A stretch of DNA of 64,000 nucleotides from Neostapfia colusana. Its lineage: Eukaryota; Streptophyta; Magnoliopsida; Poales; Poaceae. The translations under genes and the position numbers were made by a program. Position 1 is the stretch's first letter. Each line of letters begins with the position of its first letter. Below the pieces are notes generated by a model, which was given only the letters and a program-made list of their open reading frames with translations, was not told where the DNA came from and searched no databases. The stretch lies in contig JASWHV010000008.1 of NCBI GenBank assembly GCA_030760725.1, forward strand, positions 51,125,671-51,189,670, read 5' to 3'. Below, piece after piece: positions 56,201 through 64,000 of this stretch.

Positions 56201-56601
56201 TGATCATGCAACACCTCTTCAGAAGCTTTCAAGAGATTAAAGAATGTGTCTGCCTCATTTGTGGGCGGATCCTCCGTTTGTATATCTTGTAACATCTCAT
56301 CGATCTTGTCAACACCCGAACAATCATCATCATCTACATGAACGGCTCGAGGAGCAGACTCACCGTGGAAACTCCAGACCTCATAATATGGCATGTAACC
56401 GTTTTTGCACAAGTGTAATGACAATGTCGTTTTGTCCAAAAACTAAGTATTCCGGCATTTCGCACATGGACAGCGAATTTTATCGGTCGTAGACAACGAG
56501 AACACTCGATCAATAAAGTCGTCTGTCCCGGCATACCACTCATCTGAGTGACCAGTTGCCTTGTTCCAACCGGTATACATCCAACTACGGTCTTCACTCA
56601 T
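53205..56601 (-). pseudogene. TNPD-like CACTA transposase with premature stops
   Basis: Start at 56599-56601 (MSEDRSWMYTGWNK). Domains in order: Transpos_assoc (DEWYAGTDDFIDRVF, CPCAKCRNT, then a stop at about 56440); the Transposase_21/TNP2 catalytic region in a 461-codon frame (55054-56439; NVRIGLATDGFSPFSTNATP, FDCHRRWLPRNHPFRQQRN); stops at about 55051 (VC*VWELP) and 54990 (VMH*ERN); then KDLAEICNLPTLEL and SHDYHIIMERLLPV; a DUF4218 part (HIERALRYVKTMVGNRARVE) and a DUF4216 exon (53205-53843; VVFFDCDWFD, YYLLYPC). The first and third breaks are absent or changed in the related copy in CACTA3. It would cut and join CACTA ends but this copy needs stop readthrough. Confidence 0.9.
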
Positions 56602-57139
56602 GTTTAACTTTGCAGTTTTAAGTCAAAGAATTTATAGTTAGTTTATTATTTATTTATATTACGAACCTATATCTATTAGAAAGGATAGGTCCTAAACCCA
56701 CCCAAGAGTGACCGAGACGAACATGCTTATAACAAGACACGAGGTCTAGATTCAGACGAAATTTCGGCAACATAACCCCGATGTTCTCCAACTGCACGTC
56801 CAAAAATGAAGCAGCGGAGAACATTAGGGTGACGCTGTCGAAACTACGTCCAAATCTAAACCCCGCGTCTCATTATAAGCACGCCCTCTCGGTCACTCCT
56901 AGGCTGTCCAAAAAGGGACAACTCCGAACCTACATGCCTCACATGCGTAACACGTGTGAGACGGGCTAGTTCGAAACGGGTGACGCATATTGTAAAGGTT
57001 TACGTCAATCTTTCATTTTTGAGTGATTTCAAAGAGAGAGAGGAAAGAACAATAGAGAGAAGGAAAGAACCATAGTTGTTAAGGCATCGCTTAAGCGGTA
57101 AGGCGCCTGGGGATCGTAAGGAGTACCATCGCCTTAGAT
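56602..57139. other. 5' flank of the TNPD-like gene
   Basis: Sequence between the TNPD-like start and the GC-rich block. It contains an aaggcatcgcttaagcggta stretch at about 57081, similar to the aggcg-rich motif at 38045. No gene is supported. Confidence 0.45.
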
Positions 57140-57545
57140 CCCGGCGTAAGGCAGGTGAATACGGCGGCGGCGGGCGGGCGGCGGGTGGCGGCCGGGGGGC
57201 GGCCGGGGCGGCGGCCGGGGCGGCGGCCGGGGCGGCGACCGGGGCTGCGGCCGCTGGGGCGGCCGGGGGGGCTGCCGGGGCGGTCGCCGGGTGGCGGATG
57301 GGGGGCGGCCGGGGGGGCGGCCGGACGGCGCTTGGCGGGCGGCGGCCGGGTGGCAGGCCTGGGCGCCGGCTTGCGGGGGCGGCCGGGGCGGTGGCCGGGG
57401 GGGGGGGGGGGGGCAGCCGGGGCGGCGGCGGGCGGGCGACGGCCGAGCGCTGGCTAAGCCGCGGGGGGGGGGAGGGGGATGGGGGATCGGAGGCCGAACG
57501 CCGCGGGGGGGGGGGGGGGGAGGGGGGTAGGGCGAGGCGGCCTAG
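57140..57545. repeat. GC-rich minisatellite block 1 in CACTA2
   Basis: Tandem units of ggcggccggggc type with poly-G runs (about 57400 and 57506). Long open frames in several phases here are products of the repeat. G4-prone sequence on the plus strand. Confidence 0.88.
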
Positions 57546-57861
57546 GTTGTTCACATCGTGCTTTTGTAGACGTATACGTTACCACTAAATGGGTCGTATC
57601 GGGCCCTAAGCCCATTTATGTACATATAGTACTTTTAAACACTCAAACAATCGAAACAATAATCAATTAAACTATTAACTCATATGCATTAATCATCTAA
57701 GCAATTAATAACTCATCTAAACAAACATAATTACCGTAGTTAACAAACTTATCAATTCTAAGCAATTAAAAAAACACCTAGCTAGCAATTCAAATAAACA
57801 TGGGCAATAATGAAACCTAAACATATCAATTCATCTAAAGCTAAGAAATTATCCACCTGTC
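57546..57861. other. AT-rich segment between GC-rich blocks
   Basis: About 300 bp of AT-rich sequence without a gene; it separates two copies of the GC-rich block. Confidence 0.5.
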
Positions 57862-58175
57862 GGGCGGGGTGGCGGCCGGGGCGCCGGCTGTCAGGGGCGG
57901 CCGGGGCGACGGCTGGCGGCGGGTGGCGGCCGGGGCGCCGGCTGGCGGGCGGGGGGCGGCCGGGGCGGCGGCCGGGGCTTCGGCCGCTGGGGCGCCAACT
58001 GGCGGGGGTGGCGGCCGGGGGGTCGGCCGGGCGGCGCCTAGCGGGCGGCGGCTGGGTGGCAGGCCGGGGCGCCGGCTTGCGGGGGCGGCCAGGGCGGCGG
58101 CCGGGGGGGGGGGGGGGGGGCGGCCAGGGCGGCGGCGGGCGGGCGGCGGCGGGCGGCTCGGGCTCGGGTCGGCGC
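57862..58175. repeat. GC-rich minisatellite block 2 in CACTA2
   Basis: Same unit type as block 1, with matching order of sub-blocks (gggcgccggcttgcgggggc, then the poly-G run, then ggcggcgggcgggcg). This suggests that one block arose by duplication of the other. Confidence 0.85.
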
Positions 58176-58538
58176 GGGTGTGAATGCCCGCGCCGACCCG
58201 AGCCCCCGCGGGTATATAAGCCTTATTTACGACGGCCACAACATGGGCCGTCGTAAATAAGGCTTATTTACGACAGTCTCGGTGTGGCTGTCGTATATAA
58301 CTGCTATATACGACAGCCTAGGGTTGGCTGTCGTATATAACTGCTATATACGACAGCCTAGGGTTGGCTGTCGTATATAACACTTGTATACGACAGCCAC
58401 GTACTAAACGACGGTTGTGCTATCGTTTATAAACTTATATACGACAGCTTCGGCTGACCGTCGTATGTAAGTTTATATACGACAGCTAGTCATCGTATGT
58501 TATACTGGCTGTCATATGTTGCCCTGTTTCCTGTAGTG
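58176..58538. repeat. CACTA2 right TIR and subterminal repeats
   Basis: Copies of atatacgacagcc / ggctgtcgtatata and acgacggcc, including a near-perfect tandem pair at 58295-58375, lead to the terminal tttcctgtagtg. Confidence 0.9.
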
Positions 58539-59747
58539 ACAAAATAATATTATTAAGCCAAAAAAATTTGGAAGCGATTATTTGTGTTTGTTAACTGTCA
58601 CAGGGGAGCCAGAGAATCTTGATCAAGCCTTGAGAGATGCAAATTGGAAAGAAGCAATGGATAAGGAATTTCAAGCTCTCGAAAAAAATCAAACATGGCA
58701 TCTTGTTCCTAAAAAGGGGTAAACAATATTATAGACTCAAAATGGGTCTATAAAATCAAAAGAAAATCCGATGGCTCCATTGACAGGTACAAAGCAAGAT
58801 TGGTTGCAAAAGGCTTTAAACAGAGGTACGGAATTGACTATGAAGACACATTCAGTCCGGTAGTTAAAGCAGCCACTATACGTGTTTTTTTATCCATTGC
58901 TATGTCAAAGAACTGGTGTCTCAGACAGCTAGATGTTCAGAACGCTTTTCTTCATGGTGATTTAGAGGAAGAGGTTTACACGGCATAACCACCTGGCTAC
59001 GAGGACAAGAGGTATCCTGACTTTGTGTGCAAACTAGACAAAGCAATTTATGGTTTAAAACAAGCACCTAGAGCATGGTACGCAAAGTTGAGCTCTAGGC
59101 TTATTGATATTGGTTTTGCTACATCAAAAGGAGACACCTCGTTATTTATTTACAACAATGGAAAAATAACCATGTATCTTTTAATCTATGTGGATGATAT
59201 TGTAGTTGTAAGCTCTTGTAATCAGGCCGTGGAAGCACTGTTATCAGACCTGAAGAAAGACTTTGCCTTGAAGGATCTAGGGGTGCTACGTTATTTTTTG
59301 GGCATTGAGGTAGATCAGATCAGAGAAGGAATTCTCCTTAGTCAACAGAAATATGCCACTGAGATCATCAAGAAGGCAGGTATGAAAAAGTGTAAACCAG
59401 TTGATACACCATTGTCTTCCTCATGAAAACTTTCCGCTTATGATGGAAAACCACTCAATACGGAGGAAGCTACCAGGTATAGAAGTATTGTTGGAGCACT
59501 TCAATATCTTACACTAACCAGACCCGATATAGCTTTTTCCGTAAATAAAGTTTGTCAATTCTTACATTGTCCAAGCACCACTCATATGATCGTGGTAAAA
59601 AGAATATTAAGATATCTTCAAGGAACCATCAACTTGGGTATTACTTTTGCAAAGGATAGCTCCGTGCAGGTCAATGCATTTTCTGATGCAGATTGGGCTG
59701 GATGTCCAGATGATAGAAAATCAACAGGAGGATTTGCAGTCTACCTT
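58539..59747 (+). pseudogene. Copia reverse transcriptase and RNase H (3' part of polyprotein)
   Basis: The frame resumes after CACTA2: ENLDQALRDANWKEAMDKEF, a frameshift at about 58720, DSKWVYKIKRKSDGSIDRYK, ARLVAKGFKQRYGIDYEDTF, LDVQNAFLHGDLEEEVY, a stop at 58986, AIYGLKQAPRAWY, and the catalytic YVDDIVVV (about 59190). Then come LGVLRYFLGIEV, a stop at 59424, VGALQYLTLTRPDIAFSVNK and the RNase H start SDADWAGCPDDRKSTGGF. It is cut at 59748 by CACTA3. It would copy element RNA, but stops make it inactive. Confidence 0.93.
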
Positions 59748-60115
59748 CACTACAGGGATTCGACGAACTTACGACGGCTGAGGCCGTCGTAATTAAGTCA
59801 TAAACCGTCGTAAGTTAGCTACATACAATATTATTTCTTTACTTACAACGGTGTATAGCCAAGGTAATTACCTGATCGTAAATAACTTAACTTACGACGG
59901 CTACCGTCGTAAATAACTTAACTTACGACGGCGTCGCGCATCCGTCGTAAGTAACGGACCAGGCCACGTGGTGGCCCAAGACACGTTACTTACGACGGTT
60001 CTGGCGACCGTCGTAAGTAACAGAGGCTAACTTACGACGGTTTTACTGACCGTCGTAAGTAACAGAGGCAAACTTACGACGGCTTCTAGGCAGTAGCCGT
60101 CGTAAGTTATGTTTG
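59748..60115. repeat. CACTA3 left TIR and subterminal repeats
   Basis: About fifteen copies of cttacgacgg / ccgtcgtaag, many as inverted pairs. The core acgacgg is shared with CACTA2, but the flank is cttacgacgg here and tatatacgacgg there. Confidence 0.92.
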
Positions 60116-60239
60116 TAATTTTTTTAAAGAAACAAAAACACACTAACCTGGCTCGATGGCCAGCTAACAGAACAAACAGTTATGAGTAAACAGACATAAA
60201 ACAGTTGATATGCATCACAAACAACATAAATTACAAACG

Positions 60240-62512
60240 GGCTACACACTACCCTCTCGACTACCTCCGGAGCCGAAGATATCATCTCCACACGTCTCTC
60301 TTGGTACCGGTAGCTGTGGCGATGGAGTAGAGGCCTCCGTCGCCGAACCCCACAAAACACATGAGTAGTTACGACGGTTTGGATTCATATATCAATGTCT
60401 TTCTCTTTTTTCTCACTCTCTTCCTCTCTCTGTACTATTCATCCCCTCTTTATGTTATTCTCACTCACACCCTCTCTTACACTCTCTTTCTCCCTCTATT
60501 GCAACACTCGATCTCTCCATCTCACTCTCACTCTCTGTCGCACTCCCTCTCTCCCTTCTGTACCACTCTACATCTCCCTCTCTTCTTATGTTAGATGAAA
60601 AATACAATATTAAAGAGTTTATTACCTGTACCGGAGGCACCTGGGCTGCGGGCTCCTGTGACAGGGTCACCTGTGACGGCTGCCACATAGGAATCATGAT
60701 TCGTTGGCTGTTCTGTCGAGCTAAGGCCTATAATTGGAAAATATTAAAACATATGTATTACTGAAACGTTATGAAAGTAAACTACAGTAATTGAAATTAC
60801 TTACCTCCACCGTCGCCTGCATCTGGGCCATGTAGTTAGCTTGGTACTCCTGGATGGCCCTCGTCCTGTCGAGCTCCTCCTGGGTCCGCGTCAGCCTCTC
60901 CTGCATCGCACGGAACTCCGTGTCCCTCTGCGAGAGACGGCCACTCGACGGACCAACCTACAAAGCCTGCGTCGATGAAGTGCCTCTCGCAGGTCGTGCC
61001 AACCTCGAGTCGACAACTCCATGGAAAATGGCAAACTTACAAAAGAAAGAAAAATAATAAGTAAAAGAAGGAAGATTGGAAAACCTAAATCAAAGAAACC
61101 AACTCACCGGCCATGGGCCTTCCCGCCACCGCTTGCATACATGGCTTGAGGGTCGATTGGCGTGTTTTCTCAATCGTACCCTTCACCGCGTGTTTTGACG
61201 ACTTCCTGCCCGTTCTTTTCCTAAAAGATATAGAAATGGTGTTAGTGTGTCAATAATAATATTAGTTATAATTAAATTGAATAATTCTGTAAACTTACCA
61301 ATCGATCGGTCGCGATCTGACTGCACTGCCCCGGCTGAGACGGGTCACTTCCCCTGTGACCTTTCTTCCAAGCCTCGATCGCGCTAGGCTCCTGGCCGGT
61401 CTCTCGCTCCTGTAGATGCGTGTTAGTAGGATAAGTATATTATGAACACATAAATGAACTTATAATACACTTACCATGCGTTTAGCCAAACGCAAATGAC
61501 CATCGGCGCCATAGGTGTGCTTCCCGTTGGATTCTCTGCATCCTCGAGCCCTCATGGACTTAGCTTTGAAGTCATCGCTAGCCCAATACCAACAGAGAGC
61601 TCGGTATGCGTCGGGTTGACCCTCTAACCAGGAAATACTAACCTGCACATATTTAGTATATCATTAACTATTAACATAAGTAACTATTGAGTTTTTTTTT
61701 ACAATTAGAACTTACCTCTATGTATTGATCCTCTGTCAAGTACGTGTCGGAGTCCCTTCTAAAGGGGCCCCATTCCTGCTGCTGCTGATGCCGTTTCTGG
61801 TAGTCGTTAACGGCCTGTATGCGAGCGTACGACAACGCTTGCGTCACGAGCTTCCGAGCGTTTGTGTGGAACACGAGTGTCGCGTGCTCCATCATGCTCT
61901 CGCTCATTTCCTCTAACTGGTACCTCAGCTTTAAGAAAACAAACATTTAATCAATATGCATTAACAATTTAAATGAGTTGAAGAATGTAAACATTTAAAC
62001 TTACCATAAAATCATTCCACACGGCCCCCTGAAGAGTGACGTGCACCTCGTGCGAGACACGAGCGTAGTCGTCCCACGACAAAGCAGGGACACCATCGAT
62101 GATACAGGGATAGTGCAAACGCACTAAAGCCCCGATGACACCGTTAACCTGCCTGTGGTGTCCGTGGCCCGTGAACGAACAGTCGTACCAAGATCTGCAA
62201 AATTTGTTATCTCAGTAAGTATCTGTAGACATCATGAAATATGTACCAAGTATATGATTTTTTTACCTGTCTCCAACTGGACGAATAGTGACCCCCTCAC
62301 GAGGAACGGGAGGAGGAGCCACAAAGTGGGTCGTCCTCGTCCGTCGTCTCTGCGCGGGCACCACGTCCGGTGACCCGGAAGACTGGTCACCACTAGATCC
62401 CGAAGGCTCCACGCTCGCCGGCTCCGAAGGTAGGGTAGCCGGCTCCGAGGGCTGGCTAGCCTATGGCGGCGCCCTAACCTCTGACTCTGAATCTGACGAT
62501 TGTGAGTCAGAC
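60240..62512 (-). pseudogene. TNPA-like gene of CACTA3, 5' truncated
   Basis: Exons parallel those of CACTA2: GHHRQVNG, LRYQLEEMSESMMEHATLVF, YQKRHQQQQEWGPFRRDSDT, WLEGQPDAYRALCWYWASDD and RTQEELDRTRA, with a tail of SPQLPVPRETCGDDIFG and a stop at about 60240. A stop replaces a residue after STQAL at about 60959. Exon 1 (MSSSKGSKG-type) is missing: the Ser/Asp-rich start of exon 2 (SQSSDSESEVRA) is joined directly to TNPD sequence at about 62512. A CT-rich stretch (60390-60590) lies in one intron. Confidence 0.8.
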
Positions 62513-64000
62513 TGCAAAGCTCTGCCAGGTCCTTTCGAGCCTTTATATTGTCTTTCGTTTTGCCCGTCATGTCCATGCATGTCCTTATAATATATTCGGC
62601 CATATTACGCTCTTGATGCATTACATCAACGTTATGCATTAGTATCAACGACTTCACATATGGTAGCTCCCATAGTCCACATATATGAGTCCAATTGTGA
62701 TCCTCTCCGTAACCGATAAAATATGCAGGACGTCCTTTATCTGGCACCAATTTGTCCAGCATATCAGATATTTCAGATCCGTTTAGATGTTTCGGTGGTC
62801 CTTTAGTGACAACGGTGTCTTTTTTAAAGACATTCCTCTGTTGCCTAAACATGTGATTCGAAGGCAGCCAACGTCTGTGACAATCGAAGTAGCATATCTT
62901 TCCTCCATGAGTAAGTCGAAAAGAGTCTGTGTCAGAAGCACATATTGGACAAGTCAAACGGTCGTGAGTGCTCCATCCAGAAAACATACCGTATGCCGAG
63001 AAAAATCATGGACGGACCAGAAATAAGCAGCTCGAAGGTTGAATTTCTGCTTTTTGTAACAGTCGTACGCTTCGACTCCTGTCCACAACATTTTCAATTC
63101 TTCGATCAACAGTTTCAACATCACGTTGAGACGTGGCCTAGGATGATCCGGCCCAGGTATAATGAGGCTATGGAACATGAACTCGTACTTCATGCAAAGA
63201 GCTGATGGTAGGTTGTACGAAATGACAAAGACAGGCCAACAGGAGTATGGTGTGGCGTTTGTACTGAACGGCGAGAATCCATCTGCCGCCAACCCGATGC
63301 GAACATTTCTCGCATCACGACTGAAGTCTGGATCGAACCGATCAAGCGTCTTCCATGCCTCACTGTCGGCCGGGTGTATCATGACTGCATTGTTCTCACG
63401 TACACCTTCCTTGTGCCATGTCATGTGTCTAGCCGTTCTTTCTGATAGAAACAACCGCTTCAACCGAGGTATCACGGGAAAGTAACGAAGTTGCTTACGT
63501 GCGACTTCTGTCATCACATTATCACCATCGTTATTAACAACTTCGACAAACCTTGATTCACCATATTTTAAGCATTTCTTCTCTTTTGCATGCTCTTTCT
63601 AGAAAAACATGCAATTATCTGGACACATATCAATCTTCTCATATTTCATACCAAGACCGGAAAGTAATTTCTTCGCCTGATACATATCTTTAGGTACTTT
63701 ATGAGGCTGTGGAAGGATGTCGCTGATCAATTTGATGAGGTCGTTGTAGCAGTTATTAGAAAAGAAGTACTTAGACTTAATTGCCATAAGTCTAGTCATG
63801 AAAGTGAGGAGGATCACTTCAGTGTGTTCATGCAGCGGATCTTCTGAAGCTTTGAGAAGCTTGAAGAACGCTTCAACTTCCATTGTAGGAGGATCCTCCG
63901 TAAACTCTGGTTGTATAGCTTCAAGCATCTCATCCATCCTATCAACCCCCGTGTTATCATCATTTTCCTCTTCCACTTCTTGTACAGTTTTAGAAGTTGT
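62512..64000 (-). pseudogene. TNPD-like transposase of CACTA3, C-terminally truncated
   Basis: The N-terminal side continues past the window. Visible parts: MDEMLEAIQPEFTEDPP, HTEVILLTFMTRLMAIKSKY, MKYEKIDMCPDNCMFF then a stop at about 63599, NVRIGLAADGFSPFSTNATP, a frameshift near 62990, FDCHRRWLPSNHMFRQQRN, DHNWTHICGLWELPYVKSLI and KTKDNIKARKDLAELC. After that the frame enters TNPA-derived sequence. The DUF4218 and DUF4216 parts are absent. Where CACTA2 has stops (VC*VWELP, VMH*ERN) this copy has Gly and Gln. Confidence 0.9.

Larger units (their letters stand above)
50053..58538 (-). mobile_element. CACTA transposon 2, with TNPA- and TNPD-like genes
   Basis: The ends are cactacaggattcctgtca at 50053 and ccctgtttcctgtagtg ending at 58538. 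aca (50050-50052) and aca (58539-58541) form a perfect 3-bp duplication. Subterminal arrays of tatatacgacggc in both orientations lie at both ends. On the minus strand, from the 58538 side, come two GC-rich minisatellites, a TNPD-like transposase (with stops) and a TNPA-like gene (apparently intact). It is inserted in the copia pol between the integrase C-terminus and reverse transcriptase. Confidence 0.95.
46955..64000 (+). mobile_element. Ty1/copia retrotransposon, interrupted by two CACTA elements
   Basis: The element consists of a 300-bp 5' LTR (46955-47254), a tRNA-iMet-type primer site, gag-pol to 50052, CACTA2, pol from 58539 to 59747, then CACTA3, which reaches past the window. Removing CACTA2 with one ACA copy restores the reading frame across the join. 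The 3' LTR is not in the window. The polyprotein has several stops and frameshifts, so the copy is inactive. Confidence 0.92.
59748..64000 (-). mobile_element. CACTA transposon 3, left end and part of interior
   Basis: The left end cactacagggattcgacga starts at 59748; the preceding ctt should reappear after the right end, which is outside the window. The interior has subterminal repeats of acttacgacggc, TNPA-like exons and a TNPD-like gene, all related to CACTA2. A deletion near 62512 joins the TNPD and TNPA parts. It is inserted in the copia RNase H, in the same orientation as CACTA2. Confidence 0.92.

Noticed and set aside
57000..58256. Long Gly/Pro/Ala-rich open frames
   Set aside because: GC-rich minisatellite keeps nearly all frames open on both strands; composition alone explains them.
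59760..60110. CRISPR-like array of short repeats
   Set aside because: Same reasoning: CACTA3 subterminal repeats in both orientations with no uniform spacers.

Overview
This window is nuclear DNA from a grass (Poaceae). The evidence is a decayed chloroplast insertion whose gene order is that of the grass plastome (trnH between rpl2 and rps19, remnant ycf2), several plant transposon classes nested in one another, and one intact, intron-rich plant Argonaute gene. Nothing looks bacterial or viral. Species cannot be named from the sequence alone.

Layout. (1) 1-7650: a composite nuclear plastid insertion built from at least four plastome pieces that are not adjacent in the chloroplast: psaA-ycf3, rps8-rpl14-rpl16, ndhD-psaC, and the inverted-repeat piece ycf2-trnI-rpl23-rpl2-trnH-rps19. 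All coding parts are truncated, frameshifted or carry stops. (2) 7655-8370: decayed Ty1/copia pol 3' fragment. (3) 8471 to about 28399: a degenerate Ty3/Gypsy element of the Tat type (gag, protease, RT, RNase H, additional RNase H, integrase, antisense ORF). Its 5' LTR is split by a 7.6-kb CACTA transposon (8550-16155, target duplication GGC). That CACTA carries exons copied from two host genes, a protein tyrosine phosphatase and an AT-hook (AHL) gene, and itself contains a 4-kb LTR. (4) 28400-36394: two further large LTRs of the same structural type in opposite orientations; the first has a long G-box-rich tandem array upstream of a TATA box. (5) 36395-46954: the only gene island, with an Argonaute gene (CDS 40253-45660, 20 coding exons, 1,059 residues, catalytic D-E-D-H present, probably AGO18-like). 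Its upstream region is made of dispersed repeat copies and a Stowaway MITE. (6) 46955 to the end: a Ty1/copia element with an LTR, PBS and gag-pol, interrupted twice by two CACTA transposons of one family (50053-58538, target duplication ACA; 59748 to beyond the window). Both carry TNPD-like and TNPA-like genes on the minus strand.

How it fits together. Apart from the Argonaute, nearly everything is transposon or organelle-derived. The insertion order can be read from nesting: Gypsy, then CACTA1, then LTR A on the left; copia, then CACTA2 and CACTA3 on the right. In CACTA2 the TNPA-like gene has clean splice sites while TNPD has premature stops. In CACTA3 a deletion fuses the TNPD and TNPA genes. 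Exon coordinates were read by eye from splice sites and reading frame; segment joins in the plastid insertion and ends of LTRs B and C are approximate. No clearly new biological system was identified. The strongest leads are the two-gene capture in CACTA1, the G-box LTR arrays, an unusual segment in the Argonaute PIWI domain, and the paired CACTA elements with different subterminal repeats.
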